Part shown: positions 1-8,258 of the stretch, one piece after another | How the letters are laid out: each line of letters opens with the position of its first letter | Position numbering within the stretch: the stretch's first letter is position 1 | Assembly: GCA_964405265.1 (NCBI GenBank) | Contig: CAYONC010000023.1 | Coordinates: forward strand, 1 to 17,668 | Origin: Eshraghiella sp964405265 | GTDB lineage: Bacteria > Bacillota > Clostridia > Lachnospirales > Lachnospiraceae | Reading direction: 5' to 3' | DNA: 17,668 nt | Position numbers and translations under genes: made by a program | Notes under the pieces: model-generated | Database searches by the model: none | Seen by the model: only the letters and a program-made list of their open reading frames with translations | What the model was told of the DNA's origin: nothing

Positions 1-89
1 TCAGCCTCTTCTCTATAAATTTCTGTCTTACGCCAATATTAACTTAATGACATTGGCCTTTCAGGTTACGTTCCTTTTTTATAAATCAT

Positions 90-1238
90 CTAATATCCTG
101 CAAGTTCAGGACATATGCTCTTTGCCAGCTTCTTCAGTCCGTCAACCGTAAATGGATAAGAAGCATTGACAGCCATGTATTTTTCTCCCGGTTCAACGTG
201 TATTGCATGATTTCCGGCAAGCTCATCCGTATAATCATCAAGAAAATATGTGGTTACGGCAGTGCGTCCCGACGTATAATGTGTTACAAGAAAATCCATA
301 TCATAAGATGATATATATGTTCCCGTATTGTCCTTGGTAATTGACACATCCGCCATTCCGCCGAGCATTGAAAAATTATAATACTGTATTGATACAAAAT
401 TTCCCAATGAATAATATACAAGCGCCCTGTTTCCGTTAGATGACGTAACCCATTCAACAGGCTGTACTACATGAGGATGTGCACCTATTATAAGGTCTGC
501 ACCTGCTTCCGTCATTATCTGTGCCCATTTCTTCTGGGATTCATCCGGTGTAAATGTATATTCCGTTCCCCAATGTGGAAAAACTATCACAAAATCCGCC
601 ATTTCACCGGCTTTTTTTATGTCACTTATAATTTTATCCTTATTGTCATCCGTCAGCATGTCTATGGCATACTCATATCCCTCCGGAATGGTATAACCGT
701 TAAGTCCGTATGTGTAATTAAGCAATGCCACTTTTATTCCCTTAATCTCCCTGATCGTAATGACTTCGGCATCCTCTCTGCTGCCATGTATTCCCAATAG
801 TGAAATGTCAGGATAATTTTCTTTCCAGAAGCGTATTGTATTGCTTACTCCTTTCATTTCTTTATCAAGTGTATGGTTGGTGGCTGCAAGGACAACGTCA
901 AAGCCTGCCCTTACTTCCGCATCCCCCATCTCGGTACGCACGTTAAAATTAGGATATCCTATATTTCCTAATTCGTTTCCACCCATAATCACTTCATTGT
1001 TGACAACTGCCAAATCTGCCGTTTTTACCTTCCATGAGACATTTTCAAAAAGGTAATCATAATTATAACTTCCGTCAGACTTCATTGCCGGTATGCTCGC
1101 TCCTGCGTGCATAAGCATATCTCCCACGGACACAAGTGTAATTGTCTCCGGCTCTTTATTAAGTTCCATTGCCGCACCATATGATGAAAAAATCATTCTC
1201 ATCGCAAGCATCAGCATATAAATCATTTTAAAAATCAT
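90..1238 (-). CDS. CapA-family (poly-gamma-glutamate capsule type) metallophosphoesterase-like protein
   Basis: The 382-residue protein has the CapA/PGA_cap calcineurin-like fold signature: SVGDML-H near residues 37-44, N81-E82, AATNHTLD around 118-125, FPHWGTEY at 220-227, IGAHPHVVQP at 251-260 and YYSLGNF at 275-281. D40, H44, N121, H122, H222, H254 and H256 are the likely metal or active-site residues. Family members are usually anchored outside the membrane and act in capsule or envelope polymer metabolism, but many CapA homologues have no known substrate. The N-terminus (residues 1-23) is Met-rich and hydrophobic and could be a poor signal peptide or anchor. The start ATG has AAGG nine bases upstream, overlapping the end of the SPFH gene. 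The stop of that gene lies 11 bases upstream, so the two are very probably cotranscribed. The domain call is firm; the biological role is not. Confidence 0.88.
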   Translation of the reverse strand: MIFKMIYMLMLAMRMIFSSYGAAMELNKEPETITLVSVGDMLMHAGASIPAMKSDGSYNYDYLFENVSWKVKTADLAVVNNEVIMGGNELGNIGYPNFNVRTEMGDAEVRAGFDVVLAATNHTLDKEMKGVSNTIRFWKENYPDISLLGIHGSREDAEVITIREIKGIKVALLNYTYGLNGYTIPEGYEYAIDMLTDDNKDKIISDIKKAGEMADFVIVFPHWGTEYTFTPDESQKKWAQIMTEAGADLIIGAHPHVVQPVEWVTSSNGNRALVYYSLGNFVSIQYYNFSMLGGMADVSITKDNTGTYISSYDMDFLVTHYTSGRTAVTTYFLDDYTDELAGNHAIHVEPGEKYMAVNASYPFTVDGLKKLAKSICPELAGY

Positions 1239-1249
1239 CTGCAGTTACC

Positions 1250-2179
1250 TTATTCCTTACTGTCCGTAACTGAACCCAAATCTATTATCGTATCATTATC
1301 TCCGCTTACAAGAGGAAGCTTGCCATCCCACTTATCTATTATTCTCTGTCTGAAAATATCATCTGAAAGTGATTTTGCAAGGATTCCGTTAGCTTCTGCC
1401 TCTGCTTCTGCTTCTATTATTTTTGCCTGTGCCTCACCATTTGCCTTCGCAATGGCAGCTTCTGCCTCTGCTTTAGCCTGTTCCACATTTTTCTGATTGT
1501 TAATCTGCTGCTGTTCATACTCAAGCTGTGCCTGCTGCTTTGCCGCTATTGCTTCATTGTAGGAATCTTCAAAATCTGCATTGTCTATAATCACCTTATT
1601 GATTGTAACAACACCCTTGCCATACTTTCCGTCAACAGACTGCTGTATTGCCTCAAGTGCAAGCGGCTCAATCTTGCCTCTGTTGGTTGCATCGACATCC
1701 TGAAGCGTCTTGCTTGCCGTCTTAATTGCTGATGACACAAGTGCTGTCGATACAAGATTATCCTTATAATTAGTCACATTGGCATATATCCATGCTGACT
1801 TGTCACCTGAAATTGAATATGTAACAGTGATGCCGCCATAGCTTATTGCAGTTCTGTCTGCAGTTTCGCCCCATATCACTCCGACAAAATCTATATCCTG
1901 CTGCTTGTTATTCACTTTCTTAATTTCTTCCACAAAAGGTACCTTCCAGCATAATCCGTTATTGGCAGGCTTATCATTTACCTGTCCCAAAAGAACTCTT
2001 ACACCTGTGTATCCGGTAGGAATAATGGTAAAGCTCATTGAAAGAATAAAAAGCACCAGTCCGGCTATTGCCATCGGAATCGTTCCGTTAAAATTAACCA
2101 GACTGCTTTTCCTCAGTCCGAGAAGCACGAATGCACCTATAATAAGCAGAACTCCTACTACACCGATAAATGTATTCAT
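1250..2179 (-). CDS. SPFH/Band 7 (prohibitin-like) membrane protein
   Basis: The 309-residue protein starts with two hydrophobic segments (about 3-21 and 33-53). A Band 7/SPFH domain follows: IPTGYTGVRVLLGQV at 53-67, WKVPFVEEI at 78-86 and NKVIIDNADF at 194-203. Next come a long Ala/Glu/Gln-rich stretch (about 205-268) expected to form a coiled coil, and an acidic tail. SPFH proteins oligomerise into membrane scaffolds and often accompany proteases or NfeD proteins. No NfeD partner is present here; the partner gene is capA. The start is supported by GGAGG about nine bases upstream and by a near-consensus promoter just before it. The family is clear, but flotillin, prohibitin and HflC-like subgroups cannot be told apart by eye. 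Confidence 0.9.
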   Translation of the reverse strand: MNTFIGVVGVLLIIGAFVLLGLRKSSLVNFNGTIPMAIAGLVLFILSMSFTIIPTGYTGVRVLLGQVNDKPANNGLCWKVPFVEEIKKVNNKQQDIDFVGVIWGETADRTAISYGGITVTYSISGDKSAWIYANVTNYKDNLVSTALVSSAIKTASKTLQDVDATNRGKIEPLALEAIQQSVDGKYGKGVVTINKVIIDNADFEDSYNEAIAAKQQAQLEYEQQQINNQKNVEQAKAEAEAAIAKANGEAQAKIIEAEAEAEANGILAKSLSDDIFRQRIIDKWDGKLPLVSGDNDTIIDLGSVTDSKE

Positions 2180-2212
2180 ATCATATCCTCCGTAAAAAAA
2201 TAAATTATCATA

Positions 2213-2240
2213 ATAATATCATTTTTTTTGCAACTGTCAA
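2213..2240 (-). promoter_or_regulatory. Sigma-A promoter of the SPFH-capA unit
   Basis: On the minus strand TTGACA (2235-2240) is followed by a 16-base spacer and TATTAT (2213-2218). Transcription would begin near 2206, leaving a short leader of about 27 bases with GGAGG before the ATG at 2179. Confidence 0.75.
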
Positions 2241-2300
2241 TAGTAAAAAAAGCCACCGCGGAGCGTTTTTATTTAATTGAAGGTTAAAATTTCCCATTGC

Positions 2301-2333
2301 ATAAAATACGGAGTGCATTAAAAAGCACTCCGT
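2301..2333 (-). terminator. Hairpin terminator after the PilZ gene
   Basis: A perfect 9-bp inverted repeat (ACGGAGTGC at 2308-2316, GCACTCCGT at 2325-2333) with an 8-base loop lies 23 bases past the PilZ stop. Reading the minus strand it is followed by ATTTTAT, a modest U-rich tail. It separates the PilZ gene from the SPFH promoter. Confidence 0.6.
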
Positions 2334-2355
2334 TAATAACATTCCGTCATATGAA

Positions 2356-3060
2356 TTATTTGCTTCTGTTCTCTCTTGCTTTCTCATACTGCTTCTTGGA
2401 AACATATTTCTCAATTGCAGTACTTGATTCCGCAAATCTGCAGCCTACCAGCCACTTTCCCTCAGAAAGCTCAACAACATTAACAATCTTCCCTGTCAGA
2501 TTAAAGGTAACATCCTTCTCCGCTTCAGTATCCCTGTCAATATAAAGCACATGCATACTTGTGCCAACCTTGCACTTGGTTCCGTCAGATACAAGGACTC
2601 CCATTCCGGTAGCACTTAAATCCTTAAGAATGGCCCTGTACTTCTTACCGCCCAATCCGAGTGATATATCCACTTCCTTACCAATCCACAATCTGTACGA
2701 ATCACGTCTGTTAACGGGATTAACGCTTGTAGGGCTCAATACAAGACAGCAGTCCCTGCCTGTTGACAGCTTGACATTCTTAATTATTATTGTCTTCCAT
2801 ACATAATATCTTCCGCTGATTGTGCAGGACAGTTCATAATGTATTTCCTTCGTTGTTGGAAAACCGACAACCTGGTCATCCTGAAGGATTACTTCTAAAG
2901 GTATACATTGCAGCTGCGGAAAATTCTTCATAAGCTTGGCAATTATCTTCTCTTCAAAATTAGACAGCTGCATAGGCGCCGTCTTAAGATTCATCCTGTT
3001 ATCTGCCTTAATTATTGAAATCTCAACCTCTGTTCCTTCAGGTATCTCTGATATAAACAT
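2356..3060 (-). CDS. PilZ-domain c-di-GMP receptor (YcgR-like architecture)
   Basis: The 234-residue protein has an N-terminal YcgR-like half (about 1-110) and a C-terminal PilZ domain (about 115-225). Both c-di-GMP contacts are intact: RxxxR at R119-R123 (within RRDSYR) and DxSxxG at 147-152 (DLSATG). It should therefore bind the nucleotide and may control motility, adhesion or envelope functions. An upstream in-frame ATG at 3129 would add 23 residues. I reject it because the predicted promoter (3097-3125) lies inside that extension and GGAGG sits just before the ATG at 3060. The gene stands alone between two terminators, and no diguanylate cyclase, phosphodiesterase or flagellar gene is nearby to name the target. 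Confidence 0.88.
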   Translation of the reverse strand: MFISEIPEGTEVEISIIKADNRMNLKTAPMQLSNFEEKIIAKLMKNFPQLQCIPLEVILQDDQVVGFPTTKEIHYELSCTISGRYYVWKTIIIKNVKLSTGRDCCLVLSPTSVNPVNRRDSYRLWIGKEVDISLGLGGKKYRAILKDLSATGMGVLVSDGTKCKVGTSMHVLYIDRDTEAEKDVTFNLTGKIVNVVELSEGKWLVGCRFAESSTAIEKYVSKKQYEKARENRSK

Positions 3061-3096
3061 GTATCCTCCAATAGCGTAACTCATCCCTATTTCATT

Positions 3097-3125
3097 ATAA
3101 TAACAAAAAAAAGCCTTTAATGCAA
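3097..3125 (-). promoter_or_regulatory. Sigma-A promoter of the PilZ gene
   Basis: On the minus strand TTGCAT (3120-3125), a 17-base spacer and TATTAT (3097-3102), with an overlapping TATAAT at 3094-3099. The predicted start near 3090 gives a leader of about 30 bases to the ATG at 3060 and supports that start codon. Confidence 0.6.
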
Positions 3126-3160
3126 CCAATAAAAAGTGCAGTATGTCATACCCGTTATTT

Positions 3161-3196
3161 CAATAAAAAATGTGCAGCCTCACCAGGGGCTGCACA
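3161..3196 (-). terminator. Rho-independent terminator of pckA
   Basis: A perfect 9-bp stem (3171-3179 with 3188-3196, TGTGCAGCC/GGCTGCACA) with an 8-base loop is followed on the minus strand by TTTTTTATTG. It begins 29 bases past the pckA stop. This is the clearest terminator in the window. Confidence 0.85.
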
Positions 3197-3224
3197 TAAT
3201 TATATTCGCTTATGAAATTAAGGA

Positions 3225-4925
3225 TTAAAGCGAAGCTGCTTCTTCAACAATCTTCTTCAGTGCTTCAAGAGCTTCATCAGGAAGCTTGTCATATCCTTCC
3301 TTCTTGGTTGCAAAGCCTTCTACCGCATTTACACGGTTCTGCATTGCATTCTTAAGCTCTTCCGTATAAGCCTTATCTCCAAGATCCGGAGTAAAGCCTT
3401 CCCAATCCATGATTTCAATGTCTTCAAAAGGTCCCCACTGTCTGAAGGATGCTTTTCCTTCAACAATGGTTTCAAGAACACCGAGAGTATCCTTAGGTGT
3501 AACCTTCTTGCCCATGAAATCTCCGGTATTAATGATGTAACAGTCAACATTCTTCTCTTCAACGAGCTTCTTAAATTTAACATAATCATTAACAAGCGGA
3601 TATGTTCTGAACGGATTCGCATATGGAACAATACGGAGTGCGTTCATATCGGTACCTGCCGCAACACGTTCTGCAGTAGATGTCTTAGTGGCAAGCGTTG
3701 CTCCCATAACGGATGCAAGTGCTGCTCCTTTAAGCTTAACTACCGGCGGAATTGTAGGATCCTTCATAATCCAGAAAATGGCATTAACAGGGGCATCAAT
3801 CTTGTCAACACGGTTAGGCGACCATAATTTTGACTTAATTGCACGTCCGTTACCATTTCTGATATCTTCGGTTACAAGCTGAATCTTGCCTTCCTCATCC
3901 ATCGTTGCCGAACAGTTCTGGGCCGTAAGAAGATATTTATTATCAGGGCATCCCGTAGGATAATCTGCCGTCTTATCAAAATAAGTCGGTTCAAGTGCTA
4001 TTGATGCACATGTATCCGTATTAATTATAAATGCATCATCATGAAGAACCTTAATTGCAGGATACTTGTCACCATGCTTGGCATGGGTAAGGGTTGATTT
4101 TCCAGAACCTGATAATCCGTATACAGATGCTACAAACTTAGAGCCGTCTGCAAGAGTATATTCCTTCTGTCCGCCGTGACATGATGCATAACCGTTTCTG
4201 TTGGCGATTGCCCATGCCATTGTAAGTGTTCCCTTCTTATGTTCTCCGAAATACTTCATACCGAGAATACATGCACAGTTCTGATCAGTATCAAAATAGC
4301 AGAGTGTAAGAGGGTCGCTTAAGCAGCTGTAATCTACATCAGGTCTGTTGCCCGGAACCCACTGAGGGTCTGAGAAAATATAAATATCAGGTTCCTTACC
4401 GTCACCAACAGGCTTGGAATCCCTGTACATCTTAACATATTCATCTGACATATACTGGAAATTAAGCATCCAGTTGTAGAGAAGATTCTCTTCCCCTTCA
4501 GGAATAAGAAGATGTGCCTTAACCATGAATTCAGGATCAAGACCCACAAAAACCTCTGCGTGATACATAGTCTTGAAGCGTGTCTCATATACTGCATCCA
4601 TTGCCACTTTATCAAGCTTAACGGCATCAACGCCGGGTTCACCCTTGATGCGTCTTGCTGCAGCATAACGTCCGGTTACAGCACCATCATTGAAAAGAAG
4701 GACCTTAGCATCTTTTTCAAGTCCAAATTCTTCTCCTCTGTACACAGGCATGTCGGTCACAATGGTTCCCGGTGAATTCTTTGCAAGTTCATATGCTTCC
4801 TTTAATGTGTTAACTTTGATTACATTGTTACCGTAAAAGGCAGCTTCAATTATTGATCTTGTTCTTGAAAATCCGACTTTTCCGGCACCTATTTCATTCA
4901 ATGGGTAATATGCTTTTGTTGCCAT
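3225..4925 (-). CDS. pckA: Phosphoenolpyruvate carboxykinase (ATP), divergent clade
   Basis: The 566-residue enzyme interconverts oxaloacetate plus ATP with PEP, CO2 and ADP. In fermentative gut anaerobes it often runs toward oxaloacetate. The P-loop GLSGSGKST is at 270-278 and the substrate-loop region is in the N-terminal half. The chain is somewhat longer than the usual ~530-540 residues, and the classical kinase-2 motif (GDDEHGW in E. coli) is replaced by LHDDAF near 294-299. That marks a divergent clade, although the Walker A site and an acidic pair are retained. The ATG has GGAGG about ten bases upstream, its own promoter, and a strong terminator, so it is monocistronic. Read-through from the DUF2079 gene is possible because no terminator separates them. 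Confidence 0.92.
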   Translation of the reverse strand: MATKAYYPLNEIGAGKVGFSRTRSIIEAAFYGNNVIKVNTLKEAYELAKNSPGTIVTDMPVYRGEEFGLEKDAKVLLFNDGAVTGRYAAARRIKGEPGVDAVKLDKVAMDAVYETRFKTMYHAEVFVGLDPEFMVKAHLLIPEGEENLLYNWMLNFQYMSDEYVKMYRDSKPVGDGKEPDIYIFSDPQWVPGNRPDVDYSCLSDPLTLCYFDTDQNCACILGMKYFGEHKKGTLTMAWAIANRNGYASCHGGQKEYTLADGSKFVASVYGLSGSGKSTLTHAKHGDKYPAIKVLHDDAFIINTDTCASIALEPTYFDKTADYPTGCPDNKYLLTAQNCSATMDEEGKIQLVTEDIRNGNGRAIKSKLWSPNRVDKIDAPVNAIFWIMKDPTIPPVVKLKGAALASVMGATLATKTSTAERVAAGTDMNALRIVPYANPFRTYPLVNDYVKFKKLVEEKNVDCYIINTGDFMGKKVTPKDTLGVLETIVEGKASFRQWGPFEDIEIMDWEGFTPDLGDKAYTEELKNAMQNRVNAVEGFATKKEGYDKLPDEALEALKKIVEEAASL

Positions 4926-4958
4926 TTCTAATATCCTCCATTCAAAATTTCCCTGGTA

Positions 4959-4987
4959 ATTATCTCATTTAAACCCTTAAAAGTCAA
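4959..4987 (-). promoter_or_regulatory. Sigma-A promoter of pckA
   Basis: On the minus strand TTGACT (4982-4987), a 17-base spacer and GATAAT (4959-4964). The -35 box begins seven bases after the DUF2079 stop codon. The predicted start near 4952 gives a leader of about 27 bases. Confidence 0.72.
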
Positions 4988-4993
4988 TAGAGT

Positions 4994-6781
4994 TTAATCA
5001 TACTTTAAAATAACATATAAAGATTTCTTTTCATCAGCTATTACATACCCCTTTTCTTTATACTCTTCTATTATATCGTCAGTTATTTCTTTCCATCTCA
5101 TGTCAAGAACAACATAGTCCGTTTCCGTATCAATCGTTCCGTATTCATAAATGACATCCCTGTCAGACAGGTGCGGCAGAAAGAAAGTCGATGCCGTTAC
5201 CGATGCATCCTTTGGAACTGATGCCATTGCTGCATTGAGCAGCTCTATGTTCGCTTTTTCTTTTTTATACACATCAAAGTAAAAGTTCTTGGACATTGCA
5301 CATGCAGGGGCTGCAATAAGTGCCATGCATATTGCAAAATATGCCATGAAACGTCTCACTCTCTCACTCAGTCCGGCATAATTGATTACCGCAAGATAAA
5401 AAAGTATCGCAAGACTTCCGAATACATACTGAAAGAAAACGGAATACTGGTACTGGTAATTAGATGCCAGATTAATCAATATAACCGGAATAAACAGAAT
5501 AATATTGGAAATTTTTCTGCTTGCAAGAGGCAGGAAACCAAGTGGTGCAAACATGTAAAACAGAAATTCGAGTTTTTTTACCGAAAAGCTCTGCTGTATC
5601 ACATATGCCGGATTAGTTACAAAATTCCTTATAACATCCATAAGGCTTCCGGTACGTGAGTCAACCATATAATTTGAAAATCTGTTATCCATTATTCCAA
5701 GGCCGTATTTTTTCATAAAAAATGAGACTGTCAGGAAATACACAACCGACAGACCTGCAACAGTGCTTCCCTTGGAATATTTCTTCTGACCCGCAATCAT
5801 GTATATGCCGATAAAAGCAGTATATACGGCCGCATCTTCCTTAATTATCAGAGTAAGTACCGTAAAAATTATGATTCCCTTAGTGCTGTCTTTTTCAATA
5901 AAATAAAACAGCCACAGAAGCATCGGAACAAGAAAACAGTTCTCATGCAAATCATATGTCGTTCCTCCGAACAATGCCGGAAACATAAAGAAAATAATCG
6001 CAAATGCCGCCGTGGCAGCCCTGCTCAGGTCTTTTTTCCTGCACAGCAGAATAAGCGGAACAGCTCCTGATGCCAGTGTCAGTACCTGAAGGACATTCAA
6101 TGTCACCGGATACGGAAAAATAAAATATACCGGCAGGTACAGATAATATACCGGTGAAAAATGAACGGCAAAATGTGATATGAGTCCGTATTCGGCCCTT
6201 TCACACGTTGTCAGCGGTTTAAAACACTTCTTCATGTAATAAAACATCTGTGACCATATTCCGAAATCATAGTTCGGACTTCGGTATGTCACATATCTGA
6301 GAACCGCTATGCCGCCCGTATATGCAATGTAAAACATTCCGGCAATTATGCATATTACAGTCATGGTCGATTTTTTTCTTATACTAACCGTCACGGCTGT
6401 TTTATTAACCGCATATGCTATTGAAGCTGCAAGAAGCAGCCCTATTCCGAGCATATACACAACCGACGGATTACTCTTTACCGTTAAAAATCCGTACAGT
6501 GTAATAAGCAACATGGGGCCGAATGTCTCAGCCCACAGAAATACACGGAATCTTCCCATTGCACAAAATGCTGCCATAAAAATCAGTACAAAGCATATAA
6601 ACATGGGCAGATTAACTTCTGCTGCAAATTTTGCACCCACAAATGAAATTTTGCTCTTATAAAGCATAATTACTGCAGTAAGCAGCCATGACATTATCAG
6701 TCTGACGGCAATTTTTTCAAATGTTACATCTTTAAACGTTTTAGAAAACTGCTCTTTTATGCTGTTGACAAATCTGTTCAT
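4994..6781 (-). CDS. DUF2079 family polytopic membrane protein
   Basis: The 595-residue protein has many hydrophobic helices through residue ~480, then a soluble tail. The DUF2079 signature is visible: RSPNYDFGIWSQ around 167-178 and the HFAVHFSP loop at 203-210. This resembles the acidic first-loop region of GT-C type glycosyltransferases, and DUF2079 proteins are suspected membrane-bound sugar transferases, so a role in cell-surface glycan or lipid glycosylation is an inference only. The start ATG lies six bases after the stop of the DUF1653 gene and lacks a strong ribosome site (only GGAAGG farther upstream), which suggests translational coupling. No other glycan genes lie nearby. Confidence 0.82.
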   Translation of the reverse strand: MNRFVNSIKEQFSKTFKDVTFEKIAVRLIMSWLLTAVIMLYKSKISFVGAKFAAEVNLPMFICFVLIFMAAFCAMGRFRVFLWAETFGPMLLITLYGFLTVKSNPSVVYMLGIGLLLAASIAYAVNKTAVTVSIRKKSTMTVICIIAGMFYIAYTGGIAVLRYVTYRSPNYDFGIWSQMFYYMKKCFKPLTTCERAEYGLISHFAVHFSPVYYLYLPVYFIFPYPVTLNVLQVLTLASGAVPLILLCRKKDLSRAATAAFAIIFFMFPALFGGTTYDLHENCFLVPMLLWLFYFIEKDSTKGIIIFTVLTLIIKEDAAVYTAFIGIYMIAGQKKYSKGSTVAGLSVVYFLTVSFFMKKYGLGIMDNRFSNYMVDSRTGSLMDVIRNFVTNPAYVIQQSFSVKKLEFLFYMFAPLGFLPLASRKISNIILFIPVILINLASNYQYQYSVFFQYVFGSLAILFYLAVINYAGLSERVRRFMAYFAICMALIAAPACAMSKNFYFDVYKKEKANIELLNAAMASVPKDASVTASTFFLPHLSDRDVIYEYGTIDTETDYVVLDMRWKEITDDIIEEYKEKGYVIADEKKSLYVILKYD

Positions 6782-6787
6782 ATCTTA

Positions 6788-7258
6788 TCATCGAAGCCTT
6801 CCACATTCATATTTTGACATTGTATTGAGGCAGTTAATTACGGCATCAATACGTTCATCAAGTGTACCCTCATCCGCCGTGATGTCCAAAGATACGGATA
6901 TATCGCTCAGAAGTCTCTCATCAATGACATTTCTGTTCTTCACAAGAAATTCCGCCTTGTCAGCACTTGAATCCGTCTCAAGGAACCGCATCAGATAAGG
7001 ATTAACGCCTTCATACTGCTCCGGCTCATCAGCATGCGTAAAACGGTACTGCTCCTTAACCTCCGGATACTTATCATGATCCACTTCTCCCATAAACATG
7101 TCATATGGTCTTACATAACACTTAAAATCACCATAAAGTGCCTGATATACCACATAGGATTCCCCCGTTTCCGAATGTTCCGCAATCGCAACAATCTGGT
7201 AGATTCCGCCTTTAAAATGCCTTACCCGGTCTCCCGGATGTAATACTCTGTTTTTCAT
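6788..7258 (-). CDS. DUF1653 domain protein with C-terminal extension
   Basis: The first ~60 of 156 residues carry the DUF1653 pattern: HFKGGIYQIVAIAEHSETGE, then VVYQALYGD at 37-44 and VRPYDMF at 49-55. DUF1653 is a small SH3-like domain of unknown function, usually found alone in proteins of 70-90 residues. Here roughly 95 extra residues of mixed acidic and helical character follow, and I recognise no domain in them. The ATG is preceded by AGGGGGA and by a good promoter. It is the first gene of a two-gene unit with the DUF2079 protein and is divergent from the S8 protease. Confidence 0.85.
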   Translation of the reverse strand: MKNRVLHPGDRVRHFKGGIYQIVAIAEHSETGESYVVYQALYGDFKCYVRPYDMFMGEVDHDKYPEVKEQYRFTHADEPEQYEGVNPYLMRFLETDSSADKAEFLVKNRNVIDERLLSDISVSLDITADEGTLDERIDAVINCLNTMSKYECGRLR

Positions 7259-7284
7259 AATCCGTCCCCCTTTCGTACTATCAG

Positions 7285-7313
7285 ATTATATCACGAACAT
7301 ATTTTAACGGCAA
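7285..7313 (-). promoter_or_regulatory. Promoter of the DUF1653-DUF2079 unit
   Basis: On the minus strand TTGCCG (7308-7313), a 17-base spacer and a consensus TATAAT (7285-7290). The 103-base divergent region must also hold the start signals of the S8 protease gene. For that I see only TATACT-like boxes without a convincing -35. Confidence 0.62.
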
Positions 7314-7361
7314 TCCAATTTTCTCATATACTAACATATACGGCAGTAAAGGAGAAACAGC

Positions 7362-8258
7362 ATGAATAAAATAGCCGGACTGTTTGATTTACACTCTTTT
7401 CATGCACGGGGAATAACCGGCAGGGGGGTTAATACGGCTGTCCTTGATACAGGAGTTTTCCCTCACAGGGATTTATCAAAAAACATAATTTATTTTCGTG
7501 ATGAGGTTAATCACCGTATTACGCCCTATGATGATAACTCTCACGGAACACACGTAAGCGGAATAATATGCGGCAGGGGTATTGTTAATTCCAAGTATAC
7601 GGGAATGGCACCCGATTCCGGTATAATACCCGTTAAGGTGCTTGATGCAACAGGTCACGGTAAATCCGGAATCATAATTTCCGGAATTGAATGGATAAGA
7701 AAAAACATTAAAAGATATAACATAAGGATTGTAAACATATCCATAGGAACACGTGCCGGTTCATGTGATGAAGAAGGAAGTGCTCTTGTCCAAGCCGTAA
7801 ACTCATTATGGGATGATGGTCTTACGGTAATAGTATCTGCCGGCAATAACGGGCCGGGTTACCATACAATAACGACACCGGGAATAAGCCGTAAAATAAT
7901 TACGGTCGGCTCATGCGGCTGGAACACTCCCCATGTCAGGAAAGGCAGCTCCTCACTTTCCGGCAAGGGACCCACACTCTGCAACATATTGAAGCCCGAT
8001 ATTGTGGTGCCGGGAGACAGCATAACCGGCTGCGGTCTGTACAATTCGTATACCGTAAAAAGCGGCACCTCCATGTCCACACCCGTGGTTTCCGGAGCCG
8101 CCGCCCTTCTGCTGTCTGCAGACCATACGGTTACAAACAGCCGTTTTAAAAATCTGATTCATCTGTGTGCAGCCGATATAGGACTCGACCGTTTCACACA
8201 GGGTTATGGCAGACTGGATTTGAAAAAATTATTTATTCTTGCCAATCCAGTCATCTAA
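7362..8258 (+). CDS. S8 family subtilisin-like serine protease, intracellular type
   Basis: The 298-residue protein is a compact peptidase S8 domain. The catalytic triad is D29 (AVLDTGV), H61 (SHGTHVSG) and S237 (SGTSMSTP), with oxyanion residue N162 (SAGNNG). No signal peptide or long propeptide precedes the domain: the catalytic Asp is only 29 residues in. The enzyme therefore probably works in the cytoplasm, like the AprX and intracellular subtilisin groups. GGAG lies seven bases before the ATG. It is a single plus-strand gene between minus-strand operons, and its last 30 bases overlap the 3' end of the DUF885 gene. No substrate is indicated by context. Confidence 0.93.
   Translation: MNKIAGLFDLHSFHARGITGRGVNTAVLDTGVFPHRDLSKNIIYFRDEVNHRITPYDDNSHGTHVSGIICGRGIVNSKYTGMAPDSGIIPVKVLDATGHGKSGIIISGIEWIRKNIKRYNIRIVNISIGTRAGSCDEEGSALVQAVNSLWDDGLTVIVSAGNNGPGYHTITTPGISRKIITVGSCGWNTPHVRKGSSSLSGKGPTLCNILKPDIVVPGDSITGCGLYNSYTVKSGTSMSTPVVSGAAALLLSADHTVTNSRFKNLIHLCAADIGLDRFTQGYGRLDLKKLFILANPVI

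Noticed and set aside
32..57. Inverted repeat GCCAAT/ATTGGC as a terminator for capA
   Set aside because: Only 6 bp with a 14-base loop and no T-run on either strand; not distinguishable from chance. The first 89 bases otherwise show no gene.
2257..2275. GC-rich CCGCGG-containing stretch next to a T-run as a second terminator for the PilZ gene
   Set aside because: No stem longer than about three pairs with a workable loop can be formed; the hairpin at 2308-2333 is the better candidate.
3061..3129. In-frame N-terminal extension of the PilZ protein
   Set aside because: The predicted promoter lies inside it, and the ATG at 3060 has an ideal GGAGG site.
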